Assembly (NCBI GenBank): GCA_012932295.1
Contig: JAAONU010000011.1
Coordinates: 45,262,352-45,326,351, forward strand
DNA from: Cyclina sinensis
Taxonomy: Eukaryota > Mollusca > Bivalvia > Venerida > Veneridae
Direction: 5' to 3'
Length of the DNA stretch: 64,000 bases
The notes under the pieces were generated by a model that saw only the letters and a list, made by a program, of their open reading frames with translations, was not told the DNA's origin and did not search any database. The position numbers and the translations under genes were made by a program. Of this stretch, positions 23,343 to 36,085 are shown one piece after another (position 1 is the stretch's first letter; the number at the start of each line of letters is the position of its first letter).

Positions 23343-26300
23343 ATGGACACAACAGATGTATCAATAATTACACAGGAAACTGTAATCAATGATGCGAATA
23401 AAAGAGAGGAAAACGAGCACACTGACCACTTCTTTACTATGGCCAGTGAAATTACACAAACATCGCAAGTAAGCATACAGCGTCTCGGAGGAGCAGACGG
23501 ACATGTCACAGAAGAAAGAAGTACAGTTCTCTGCGTTAGTGGAACGTATGCTGAAAATAGTACCGACAATCCAGGAAACAGACCATCATTTCAAGCAAAC
23601 GGACATATCGAATTATATCCTGGGATAACGTATGAGAAACCGAAGAATCCCGATTATGCTGTAAAAAGTGTCAGACTGTCATCATATGTTGGGTGGTCCC
23701 ATGGGGTAATGGACCCAGAGCAAATGGCAGAGGCGGGATTCCTCTACACAGGTTTGAAAAAAATAAGTCAAATTCCATTATGCGAAAAATACTTAAAAAA
23801 AATATTTCAGTTTCAAATTTCTAAAACTGTTTTTTTTATGTTTTTAATATTTTAAAATTGGATTAGGGACTTCACACATAAGATCAATCAAGCGAGCTAA
23901 CTACTTTGATTAACACTTCAGGATAGACATTTATAGTCGTGGACACGTTACTTTGAACATGACGTCGCAAAAAGTACATTGATTAGATCTTTTATTAGGA
24001 AAGCGAAAAAATCGTAAAGGTAAGATGTTTAAGCACACATATAGTATGTACAAGAAAAAAATCAAATGAAATCAAAGAAGTTTCAAATTATGCTTCGATT
24101 TTTTTCAATAATACTTACCGGCTAGTTATATAAACCTATAAATATTTAGGTGTTCACGACTGTGTACGATGTTTCTTCTGTGGCGGTGGAATGAAAGATT
24201 GGCAGAACGGCGACGACCCCTGGATCGAACACGCCCGATGGTTTCCGAACTGCGCGTTTGTTAAACAGAGTAAAGGAGAAGACTTCATTAACATGTGCAG
24301 AATGTCAAATCTTGACTATGTAACAAGTAACGGAAATACAAACATTCAGGTAATGAATTCAAGCTCCCGATTTGAAGTTATATTTAGTATTAAAGTTAGG
24401 CCTTTAATTTTATAAGAAATGTAGTAGAATATTCTTCGCAAAGTTCAGCTAGATATTTGTGATAAATGTTAAATCACCAGAAACCTAGATTCTATATACA
24501 TCTAAAATTTTACAAAATACTTCTACAATGAATACTTCAAAGTATTAGACTACCAATAAACAGTTTGTTAGCCCTCAGTGAATTGGGCTTTTAAACAAAT
24601 ATACAATCTAAGGACGATATATAGAACATTTAAGACTCTTTTACTATGGGGGTTTCAAGAAATGACTACTATTCACTTCAAACCTCACTCAAAATAATGG
24701 GTTTATAAACTATGGAAACACTATGTTTTTCTTGGTCTGACTATGAAAGAACAACTGTTGCTTGGCATTTAATCATTTACATTAAGAAGACCTACTGACT
24801 GCTGACAAAAAGCAAACCAAAAGAGAACTAACGGAATATAATTATAAACATGAACCCACTTCTTGGTGAGGGGATGTTATCAACCTAAACTTCAACATAA
24901 ATCTTGGAGGCTTCAAATTAGCTACAAATATTTTTATTCACGTACTCTTCTGAACAAATAGACAAAATATCAAATATTTTTACCATAACAGCTAAAATCA
25001 AAGATACCAAAGAAAGGAATTGAATTGAACTTCAATGAAAGTTACCGTTGTAAAACCATTACAGCAATATAAAACTGCCAAAAACTAGATATTTTTGTTT
25101 TGGCTTGAGTGGGGTTTGAAACCATGTTTTTCAGTGAAGATGTCACAATCTTACAAAAATGAATGGAATTGAATACTATTTATTAGGAATCTGATGGCTT
25201 AACACTTATCATGCTAAATATAAATAAACAAAATTAACTTGTCCACTTTCATTTTGGACTGATCCATTAATTGTGTACAGGGATGTGTATTGAAAATTTA
25301 CTGGCTCAATGGTGAATAGTGCAGACCATGATCAGACTGCAAGGTGCAAGGAGGTGCAAGGTGATCTTGGTGTGCACTGGTCGCAAAGACAGAGTGTTTG
25401 TCTCAAGCAGGGTAAGGGTTAATTAGCAGGAAATTGAAAAAGAAAAAAAAAAGGGTTGAAAGGGACTGTAGAAAGACTTGTGTTATTCTATATCAATACA
25501 GGTACCACCAAATTGCAACCTGGAATGTAGCGGTCAACAGGTAGATGATCAACTTATAGAGGACCTGAACAGTTCCGCAGCAAAACTTGTAATGCGTATG
25601 GGTTACAGCCAGGGAGATGTTGAATGTGCAATTAAATCGGCGAGGCAGAAATATGGTAAAAGTTGTTTATTTCTAAGCGTCGAAAGAATTACAATGAGTT
25701 TTCTATCTTTAACAAGCAGTTAAACGCTCTATTTTTGGTCATTATTATAGGAGGTGTAGAGCTTCGGGCGCAGTATATCCTTGAATACTTACTTGACAAC
25801 AGCTATGTTGCTTCTGAAGACAACACTTGGAACAATTCGCGTACCGTCGACACATTGTCGTCTACTAGAGCAGGTGCTAGAAACAAAACATCCGAGCGAC
25901 GGAAAGGACCTGAAGATACTGAAGAAACAGCTGAAATGAATGAAGGTACACATATGTTCATTCTAATCTTAGAGTAATTGATACCTCGAATTTGTTTCTA
26001 AAATCTATATGGATTCTTTTTTGACGAAAGTACATAAGCCTACATAAGGATATAGCATACTGGTGTGTAAAAAGTAAAGAAGAGCTTATAATGTTTGTCC
26101 GTTTATTTTTTCCCCGTCATTTTTCTGCTAAAAAATTAAGTAGAAAGAACACAAATTCGCAGTTTACTATTAGATACACTAATATGTACACAGAACAGCT
26201 TGTTTCCGACCCGACTAGCTCAATCGGTAGGGCATCATATTGTTGATATTGACTATCCCGGTTCAATCCCCATCAGGGGCGACAAAATTTCTGAATACGT

Positions 26301-26736
26301 CTATAGGTAATTTGTCCCTCACCTCTGAAGCAAGTGAGGAAGTAGTCAGTCACTTGCAGAGAAATGGGTTAGTAAACTGGTTGTATTCTCAGGAAAACTG
26401 GTTTGGTGGTTGACCACCGCGATATGGCCTTAGCTGTTAAATCTTGCGTTAAACCGCAATAAAACGAAACTGGTTAAGGAAATTATTATATACTATTATA
26501 TATTATTATACTGGTTATTAGAAAGGTTTTCTGTTGCAGAACAACTCAATTTGTTGGAAGAAAATCGTCAGCTTAAGGAAAGAATGACATGTAAGATATG
26601 CATGGACAAGGACGCCTGTATTGTGTTCCTGCCTTGTGGTCACCTGGTTTCCTGCATTGAATGTTCGCATGCGCTAAGAAAATGCGCAGTGTGTAGAACT
26701 CTGATAGAAGGAACAGTACGGGCTTTTCCGGCGTAA
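23343..26736 (+). CDS. IAP copy B: BIR2-UBA-RING protein lacking BIR1
   Basis: Exons 23343-23751, 24150-24349, 25502-25655, 25751-25945 and 26540-26736 join in frame to about 384 residues. The first ATG after the broken BIR1 (MDTTDVS...) is the assumed start. A polar linker of about 100 residues precedes BIR2 (RLSSYVGW...[26 protein letters not shown]...[11 protein letters not shown]), with the CxxC-His-Cys zinc set complete. The UBA-like region follows ([38 protein letters not shown]) and then a C3HC4 RING (CKIC, CGH, CIEC, CAVC) ending [13 protein letters not shown]. Such proteins are ubiquitin ligases that restrain caspases or act in innate immune signalling. All splice sites are GT/AG and phases match copy E. 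It could be an expressed single-BIR paralogue or an early pseudogene. Confidence 0.7.
26207..26470 (+). mobile_element. tRNA-derived SINE in intron 4 of IAP copy B
   Basis: Orthologue by duplication of the SINE at 2581-2850: same A box (TAGCTCAATCGGTAGGGCAT), B box (GGTTCAATCC) and 'cgcaataaaacgaaac' end. A short 'tatta' repeat (26487-26514) follows in B only. Confidence 0.75.
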
Positions 26737-29652
26737 TCCTAATTTGTTGAATGTTCCCGGATTTTTTACAAATACATTGTTAAACGATTTTATAGTGCAA
26801 GTTCATGTTGATTTATTGTATTAATTGTTAAGTACATATACAAAATTCACTTGCTAAGCTTTAAAAAAAGTGTATATTATTGTGCAATACCGTCATTTGA
26901 TTAAGTTCATTTTACTTGTTGGTTTGCTCAGCAACTCACTATGATATCACTTTTTGAGGATGTGAGGTTGGATGATAACTGTTTCTTTCTTTAAACTAAA
27001 GGGTTCAATGTTTATCTGTAGATATATGCATTTCGTAACATGTGTTGATTAAATATTATTTCAAGTTTAAATGGATATTTTGTTAACATTTTTTTTCTAT
27101 TTTCTGTACAAAATCATGTCTGATTACCTGTGTTATTATATACGTTTGTCAAGTTTTAGATACACAAAATTGTGCACTTAGCATAAGTCTGTGATAATTG
27201 CTTTTTTTCTATTTCTAGATCATAATGTTGTCAATGTAGTCTAGTCCATAATAACATTTATTTATTTTACGAGAAGACATATCAAGTTGTCGTTATACAA
27301 ATATACACTGAATACAAGACAATGCAAACTTTTATATGTGAATTTGAATAATAAATGTTTTTCTATTGAGCGAGACAGCTGCATGTTTTCTTTTATTTTC
27401 ATTAAACCCCTGTCTTCCACATACTACAATACAGTCGGCGACTGTAACAGCATATTTGTAAATGTTTCATTCCCCTTCGATGTTTTAGAAAATTATTAGA
27501 TCTCTTGTATGAAAAGGTAAAAGTTAAACAGGTACAGACAGGTATGATGTAATAAAGTACATATTTTTGATACCAAAGGTATACCCTTTTTTCATCTTTT
27601 CATGTCGTGCAGTTTTCTTTTCTGCAGGTTAAGTTTTTTTTACAATATGCACTACCATTTGGAAAAGCCTGTGTTACATTGTTTGTATTCCAACCAAGAT
27701 TGCTGATTGGTGACTGGTCGCCAAGGAAGAAAGGGATTCAAAGTATGAGACAGCTGTGTGTCAGGTTTCGAGAGAAATTAAATTTATGTAATTTCTCCTA
27801 TAATTTAGAAGTGATTTAGTTTCACAGCAAAACAAAGTTTTCCAGTTTTCTTTTTTAAAAATACGCATTTTAATGGAATAATAATAAAAACATAAGTAAT
27901 GGAAGTAACTAATAAATATATTATTGAACATTGTGGCATTTTTTTCGAATTCGTATCTACAGTATCATGAATATTTGCTTACGCAACGTCTCTCCTCGGG
28001 AGTGAAAACTCCAGCTCGAACTGTGTGTCAAAGACGTTTCTTTTTAAATTTTCTCTTGGCTAGCTTTTTAACACCAGGAAATTTGTGCAGGATTTAAAAT
28101 AAATGTTATTTCTGTCGATAATGTAGATTAGCAGTTTTAAAATACTGTTTATAATCATAGATTATCTGTGGAACACATTTTATACTCAAGAAAACCACCT
28201 CTTCTTCCGTCCGTAACATCTTTCTTGTCTTGACTGTTTCTTAGCAAACTTTGTTTGTAATTAAATGAAACTTTATGAGATTCTTTGGTAACATAGGCAC
28301 AATAAATTATTGCAAATTTGATTCTGCTGGATTGGTTTTCAGGGAGTGATGAGCGCTTAAATTCCTGTTCGGGCAATTTATCAGTTTACACTGGCTCAGA
28401 TAAATGCAATGGGAAGCACCGTAACCAAGAAGAGACGCACCGATTTGTAAGCTTGATCCTGCCGGACGTATTGTAAAAATATAATGGGCCATTGACTTTT
28501 ACTACATTTAGCACCATTCTTGTCCAATCAATATCTAAGGAAACATCGTCTGGAATTGAATAAGACGACAATTATTGAAAGACATGCGCATCTTGTGAGT
28601 ATGAGCCGCATTGTTCGTTGTTCATAGAGTTATGTTCCCCTACAATTTTGCTTCAAAGAAAACACTATGCTGTTGCTCGTTCACATTTTTTCTTGAAAAT
28701 CAGAAATCTGATTGCATTGGATACATTGTATGGATAGGTTACAGCGGAGGATGCAGTTTCCAGCAAAACATTGGCTGCAAGTCACTCTTAATGTCAATGT
28801 ATTTTGCATATCAACAAGGTCTTTCGGGTCAAGGTCAAAATATTTCTGACATTGACTGAATGAGCATTTCTCTAAAATTAATATGACACAACGTCAAACA
28901 TTTGAGTTTTTAAAGGCTGACCACATTTGTGTTGTGTATTGAAACCTTTAAAATCTTTAATTAGAGCATGAGTGGACGTCATGCAATTGAGGTAGGTTGC
29001 TCTGTTCAGATCAAGGTTGCACATAATCATTTCTTTTCAAGTTAGAACCTGTTTTAAGTGTTTCTTCTATGATGTAGATGGACAAGAATACTATAATTTT
29101 GATGGCCCTGAAGTACTCAAAACTGCAGAGTTGTATCGATCGTTGTCTTCATTATTGTTTATGCACTTTTGTCGTTTTTGTAATTATAAGTAAGTCGTGT
29201 GTGTGTGTGTGTGCGTGTGTGTGTGTTGTGTGTGTGTCCAGATACAAGATGGCCTTAAAGTGCTCGCTCAAAACAACAAATGCCATCTAATGGATTAATC
29301 ATTTAAATTAAAGAAAGAGCTAGACAGTGCTGTATGCAATATTTAAAACATTTTGTCTGTTTGATTTAAGCATGCATAAAATATTTCCTACATGTTTCTT
29401 TGTCCTTTGTACTTTTTCAAATTTGAGGTTTTATGACTCCGGTTTGCGCAAAATTGATCGCAGAAGCATACTTTGAACATTGCTCTGGATTTTCAAATGA
29501 CAATACTACACCCCAAATTAAAAAAAAATCAGACTTAATTGTTTTGAACAAGAAGAGTTTTGAAGGTTTTGACTTTATGAGTGTATTTAACACATCTGAT
29601 CGGGATTAAGGTAAGTGACCTTAGATATATGAATTTTGATACTAGTCAAGTG
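26737..29652 (+). repeat. 3' flank of IAP copy B, duplicate of 3084-6036
   Basis: Near-collinear match to the flank of copy A, including polypyrimidine runs and the 'gatggccctgaagtactcaa' segment (29101-29120). A GT microsatellite at 29199-29237 has expanded relative to copy A. No conserved frame. Confidence 0.85.
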
Positions 29653-29694
29653 AATATGCTACATGTAAAATTACAGAACCTTGGACTTTTTGGC

Positions 29695-30130
29695 TTCATA
29701 CAGGAATAGGTTTAAAGATTTTCCAGTACATAATTATGTATAATATGTGATCATGGGGATAATTTGAACAGTCTTGGTAGACTTCAGAAAACAATACCTA
29801 ATACCCAATTTAATAAGTGTTAAGATTTCTGACAAGACGATTATACAGGTCTGTATTAAATGTCTGATTGTCGGGGTGGAGCTAAAAATAGACCTAAGGA
29901 GCAAAGTTTGAACAATCTTAGTAGAGGTTATGATAGGCAATGCTCCTTGCAAAAGCTCTGACTAGAAAAGTTTTAATTTCAAGAACGTGTCAGAATAAGA
30001 CTAAAAAGCAACTTACACTCGTTGAATGATCCTTAGCATAAAGTAAAAACAATCTTGGTCTACTAGATAAAGCTTTGTGCGAAATATTAAATCTTTTGGT
30101 CTTGTAGGTTCGTACAAGAATCATTCTGAT
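29695..30130 (+). repeat. Old dispersed repeat ('gacaatcttggtagag' family)
   Basis: Phrases such as 'tttgaacaatcttagtagagg', 'ggcaatgctcc' and 'cttttggtcttgtaggtt' recur two to three times and resemble the better-preserved units at 38740-39180 and 43380-44470. Non-coding. Confidence 0.5.
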
Positions 30131-30223
30131 TAAAATCAGCTCCTACATAATGCTCTAACTGTAGGGAGATCGTGTTCTTCAGTCAGTTGACTCAAGAATA
30201 TTCTTAATGATTTTCTTAATATT

Positions 30224-30326
30224 TCAGAACTCCGAATAAAGTTTACAAATATTGTATAAAGCTTTTAAGGTATGTAATTAGAATTGCATGTGCGTATAAG
30301 TACTTAAAAGGGAGCATTCCATACCT
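30224..30326 (+). repeat. Direct repeat of about 105 bp, first copy
   Basis: Matches 32703-32815, from 'ctccgaataaagtttacaaatattgtata' to 'gcattccatacctttta', with a few substitutions and a 4-base indel. The two copies lie about 2.5 kb apart. Confidence 0.8.
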
Positions 30327-30839
30327 TTTAGTAAAGATGCACATTCTTTTCACATGACCAGAGTGGTTGAGGTTTTGCTCACTTGTGTATTTGTTAAATG
30401 TAAACAATTTATTGTTTGTACATTGCTGTTACAGCCTATGCCGTGTTTGAACGCATCTGCAAATAAGACCAAGTTACAAATACATCATTTTAAGTATGAA
30501 ACACGATATACATTGTACATGCAAAGAAAAAACATTGAAAGAAATATTTAATTTACGATATTTAGTAGGTCACATCTTGGATGCTGGGAAACCAGCATGG
30601 CCTTTTTAACGAAAAACTTAAAATGTCAAATAACGATATGGAAAGTTGGAAAACCTGTAAAGAAAACTGAAAGAGAAAAAGGAAGACAAAGGGGTATGAA
30701 CGTATTGTATAATTATAGAAGCAATTGTACTTTTAATTATTTTTTCTCCCAAATGAAAACAAAATGTAACCATAATGTAAAAATTATTTTTCAGTGATGG
30801 AATAACTTATTCGCGCATGTAAAAAAATCGCAAATAAAA

Positions 30840-31022
30840 CTAAAGAGTGTCAAACACAATTTGTTCCACACATAGCATATAGGCATCTCCTTTACAAGAT
30901 TTCATCCCTTTGTCCGGTGACAGGTTATGGCATCCCGAATCAAGGACATACAGGTTGATGTGTCCATCCCAGATATTAACTTTACCAAAAACTTTCTCCT
31001 GGTCTCTGCCAAAGCCTAGCAC
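30840..31022 (-). other. Short Cys-containing open frame of unknown nature
   Basis: The frame reads VLGFGRDQEKVFGK, then WDGHINLYVLDSGCHNL and KGDAYMLCVEQIVFDTL before the stop. Its residue mix looks more protein-like than neighbouring frames. I recognise no family, and no convincing splice acceptor precedes it. It may be a last exon or chance. Confidence 0.15.
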
Positions 31023-34000
31023 ACTTATGCATTAAGTCTGGACTCTGTTGTTGTTAGGTCCAGCCAGTACGTTCCGATGTCCTCTTCTTCCGTTTTAGTC
31101 TTTAAGGCAATGTTTCAGAGGCAGTGGGATGCGTATACATGGTAGACCTAAGACCACTGTATTATATGGACAGGATTGGTTGGTGTATTTAAGAAGTTTC
31201 CACTAAATCAGGTAACCGTTGCAAAACGGTTATTCGAGTCTGAATTTTCAAAACCCGTATCACTTAGTCCTTTGTCTGCCCAACCATGTCGTCTAACAGG
31301 TGTACCATAAAATCGATACCTGGAAATGTCTCTGGTGATCAGGGTGTGATGCATATTAGTATCTACCTAATCTCTTGTTCCGCCATGCCTACAGCATCCG
31401 AAATCTCTGCTTCACCCAAGTGTCGCTAAATGTTTACAATCACTTAGTCATCTTTAGGTAAAAATTCAGAGAGTTTGCTCATAAGCAGATAACTGTTTAA
31501 TGTGCATGTTTCATACTCGCAAAGTGCATGATACAAAATAAGGTGTGCGTGTGTACAAAAACCCGTCACACAACCATTGTTTCCTAAGAAGCGTTTTAGT
31601 TATGATTTATATTTAACACTTTGTCAATGAATCTAAGTAGAATTAAATTGTACCAAAAATTATCAAACCACACATAACATTATGTACAAATTATCTGGGG
31701 ATTAGTATACTAATGTCTTACATTAAATAAACATTCAAACATTGAATAAGGTTGAGATCATTTTTGTAAAACAAACTGTGAGATAATTTATGAGAGATTC
31801 TTTTATATCTGTTCAAAGTGTTCTGAACAGATGCATGGCAAATAAATGCCGTCTAGATATTATCAAAGGTCCGAATATCTGACGTTCTTGTTGCAGTTGT
31901 AGCCTTTATTGTTATTACGGGTGTCTCATCAAACCAACTGAAAACACCAATCAACAAAAAAAAAAAAAAGATATGAAAGCATGTTGGCTTCACGTGAAAA
32001 TAATCATACGTAATATAAATTACAACTGAAACAATTATTTTGTTCAATTTCATACGATCTTTGAGGAGATTTGTTGATACAAGCAGTTGTTGTATTTCTT
32101 CCTGTGAACTATATTATTCGTATATTGTTATCAAAAGGATAATTTTCACACAAGTAAGCGCGGAATCATCATACTTGAAATATTAACTATATTTATATTT
32201 GAAAAAGTAACCATTGGATATGTATTTCATCTAAACTGATTTTGTTATAGATATTACGGGAAAACTTGATTCCGTAATGATCAGCAGCACAATAACTCGG
32301 AGAAACCAAATAATGTAATTATGTTTAATAAATAGACTCGCAACGACTGTAGCAAAATACTTGCATTTATATTTCATAACTTAAATTAGGACCTTGTTTC
32401 GGAATGCAAAAAGGATTATATCAAGGCTGGTACGACAAAAAGACGAAGTAAACCATAGCATATGAGTACAGTTACAAATACTAGACAGAACAAAAACCTT
32501 GAACATGCATGTAAAACATCAACAAAGTGGCACAGAAAAAAAATCAGTTTTTCTCGACGTTGGTCAACCTTACATTTACTTGTGACAACTACTTTAAACT
32601 GAATTTAAAATGAGCTCACTGGAACTTTATTCCTTTGCAACCGATTTAGCCTTTGATCACTTGCCACGTAAAAATCATCTGTATTTAAGGTTTTATTAGA
32701 CTTTATTCAGACCTCTGAATAAAGTTTACAAATATTGTATAAAACTTTTAAGATATGTATGTAATTAGAATTGCATGTACGTAAAAGTACTTAAAGGATG
32801 CATTCCATACCTTTCAATAATAAGCCAAGGTAATCCTGAAAAATCAGATTGATATACACCTTTAGAGAAAGAAATACCTCTCATTTTGATAAAAGTTTTT
32901 GATCCAATTAAGTTTCAACATTCTTTCATTTATCTGTTATGTTGATAATGAATAGAATGTGAAAACCCACAAGAATTTATGTGCAGCGTTTTCTAATGGT
33001 TTCCTTCAATATTTATGAGCCATTATGTCAGTGTTTATTGGATTTACAGTATTTAGTGCTTGTGTGGAAGTTGGTACTCGATCGGTACCGAGGGAGCCTC
33101 AATTTTGTGTGATGTTTCGATAAAACTTTGTCAGATATTTACCTACAGAATATTTACTGTGAGAATCAAACGTAAATTTTAATTAATCAGAATCGTTTTT
33201 AAAACCAGGTGTTTTTTTCGATTTGTTTAGTCTATTTTCCCTGTTTGTGTACGTATCAATTCACTATTCACAGATATCAATGTAAACATGAGATACGAGT
33301 GTTTCGTCGTGCTTGCGACACATATGAGAGAAGGTACATTAATCTTATTATTAATAAAAAAATGTTGTTCCTTGATATATTTTTGAAGTGGAAAACGGGC
33401 ATTTTATTTCGCTCTTTCACTAAAACTGTCATGTATAAGCTTATGGTGTGGCGTGAAAAATTAAAGATCTATGAAATGTTTCCTATCTCCGCATGCGCAC
33501 TAGCTATTTTATAGGTTTCATCATCACCTTGAAATTTGCAAGACGATGACAGTCCATATATTTAAATAGATTATTCAGCACTGGTTATTAGTTATAATTT
33601 TTTAGTTGACTGAAAATGAAAAATGTACCATGCATTGACTTTACCACAATATGCTCGATCAATCAGATATTACGTAAAGATACCTTTTGATGTTTAGGCC
33701 TTTACAACAAATATCAGTATGAATTTTTTTTAAACATCTGTACGACTATATACAGTACATATGTTTATATAAGTGATCAAAAAGAAATTTCACGAGTGGC
33801 AAGTATTCTCTATATCTTTCACTTTCATGTTTAAAAATCTTTTATACTTATATTTGTCGAAAAAATGTTTTTGTGATTTAATTTGATACAGCTAAATGAT
33901 ATAGAAATATCAACGTCACCAATAAAATATATTCCTGCGAGTTCTGGATTTTGAACTGTCTACCATAATGTTTTTCTTTGGTAAAACCACACTTATAAAT

Positions 34001-35700
34001 CATAATTAAACGTTGTCGTGGTTTTCTGAATTACTTAAGTGAAGTTGTGTGATTTGCGATTAATTTAATTACAGGAATTAGAAGTTTTATCAATGTAAAC
34101 AAGTTGCAGGAACTTGTAGATAATCATAATCATATATAGATAAACCAACGCCGTTTTCGGGCACACTATTACACAGAAAACGGTCCAGATGGTAAGACTA
34201 ATGTCTGTACTCAATCAAGACATCAAAATCGAATGCAATTCTTGTCGTTTATAACTCTTCCTGTTGAATTTTGAATATTTTTCGGTGTCGGGAACTCCAT
34301 GTTGTCATAGACAGATATTTATCTGTTACCTCACGACACATACGTGCTTTACAAGGTCTCTGTTTTTACCAAATTTTCGGCATGGGGATGGTATAATGTA
34401 CACTAGATTTGTTGCTTTTTATTCCCATGTGCGATTGCATAAAACAACTGATAACTGTGATGAAAAGCATACTGTCGATAGATCTACTCATCAATTTATG
34501 ATATGTTGTCAAATTCAAATGAAGAATCATTGTCAAAATTCAGCTATTAGCCTTAAAAGTCCAGATTCTTCAGACATTCCGATTATTTGTTTAGTTTAGT
34601 TAATTTTTCTTTGAAATTTTAAGCGGACGGCCTCTTTGATGTTTTTGTTTGTTTTGTTTGTTTACCTACATGTACATTTTTGTAAAAAAACAAAGGGAGG
34701 TTACAGTGAAGATTAGAGAAAAGGGTGAACTTTTTGGAGGGTGGGGTGGGGGAAATAGTACAGCATAGTGACCAATATCTTTTGTAAATTTTATCAGAAT
34801 ACTGTCCACTGTTATATCAGAATATATCACTGGAAAGTATGAAACAATAGAGGATATTTGTTTGTTTTAGTGAAATAAAAATGATATTTCATTGAAACGA
34901 ACAAATTTTCTTTTTATTTATGTTTATCTTAAAAAACTTAAACTTATAATTTCTTTTTCTCTGCTTTCAATCATTTTTTAAAAAGCAATAGAAAATAGTT
35001 CTGACATTTATTTAAAATACACGTATCTCAACCATCCTATCTATCTATACCATTTAAAGAAACTGGAAAAAAAAACTTTATTAAATTTACGCAATTGTCA
35101 AATGAAACAAATCTGATCTTCGTCTCGCCATGAATGGCGGAGTAATACACCACCAGTCAGCTTTCATTCGATTCAAAAGTCCGCCATCTTGTAAAACTAT
35201 GGAAACACAACTTTTACAAGTTGGATTTAATTGTGTATTTTAAATTACTTAATCATTGTCACTATTCATTATCTGCCTGATTCTCTGGTATGAAGGACGA
35301 GCTAGAGATCCTGGATATGAAATTATGGGATTGTTGTGTAGAACTTGTGACAAATGTAACAAAAGAAGGTAATAAGTTTAAAAAAAGTAGTTCGGCAAAA
35401 ACATTGATAAAAGTGGTATTCCACAGTTTTAAAACAGTGGATTATCAATAATATCTTACTGAGAAAACTATAAATTACTGGAAAACATAAAATAAAAAAG
35501 TGTATTCTATCATCGTACATAAGGAAATGGGAAGAACTCTTCGATTCATGCAATCTATATTCGTACTTGGTTTACCACTGTATATAAATAAACTAGACGT
35601 AGGTGTAACTAAACTAAATCTATATTGCCTGTCATTGATTGATGCAATAAACATATTCTGCCACGTAAAATTAATAATATGGAAATATTCTTATTTAAAT
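31023..35700. other. Long intergenic stretch, nothing firmly recognised
   Basis: AT-rich. It contains the second copy of the 105-bp direct repeat (32703-32815) and a TIR-free G-rich patch near 34735-34755. Open frames up to about 110 codons (for example 34264-34599) show no domain and are treated as chance. Confidence 0.5.
32703..32815 (+). repeat. Direct repeat of about 105 bp, second copy
   Basis: Partner of 30224-30326. Both end at a CATTCCATACCTTT phrase. Confidence 0.8.
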
Positions 35701-35702
35701 AC

Positions 35703-35730
35703 TGACATCATATAAGTAGCTCATATAAAG
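35703..35730 (+). promoter_or_regulatory. CRE-like site and TATA box upstream of IAP copy C
   Basis: TGACATCA (35703-35710, one mismatch to CRE) lies about 20 bases ahead of TATAAAG (35724-35730). The following leader 'ttttgaaatatctaaacttcaaATG' matches that of copy E (56925-56950). Confidence 0.6.
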
Positions 35731-35763
35731 TGTTGCAATTCTTTTGAAATATCTAAACTTCAA

Positions 35764-36085
35764 ATGAAGATCGAGTTGGCAAGAAATCGTTTTTTCTAAG
35801 GATTACGTGACTATTTTCTCGTTGCACCAATCCAGTTAGCTCAAGCCATATTCTACTATACTGGATTGCGAGAGAAAGTGATTTTTTACAGTTGTAAACT
35901 GAAAGTAGGCACATTGAATACACGTGAAACTACATAAATTTATTAATTCACAGTTTAGTCTAAATTGTCGGTTTATAAGAGGCATAGGAACAACAAATCA
36001 ACCAATAAATACGTGTATACAGGAGACTGTAATTAGCAATGCGTTAAAAACTGAGAAAATTGGGGCAACTGACCATTTTTCTACA
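35764..36085 (+). pseudogene. Broken BIR1 of IAP copy C
   Basis: The ancestral ATG at 35764 is retained, but a TAA at codon 12 (where copy E has Lys12) stops the frame. Further down the first zinc Cys is Phe (VIFYSCKLK), the conserved Trp is Leu, and TAA codons follow at about 35933 and 35942. These lesions differ from those of copy B, so BIR1 was lost independently. Confidence 0.8.

Noticed and set aside
23249..23569. - strand 106-codon frame antisense to IAP copy B
   Set aside because: Shadow of the linker exon of copy B; no domain and no splice support.
34264..34599. 111-codon frame as a gene
   Set aside because: No recognisable domain, no splice or promoter support, and composition like the surrounding DNA.
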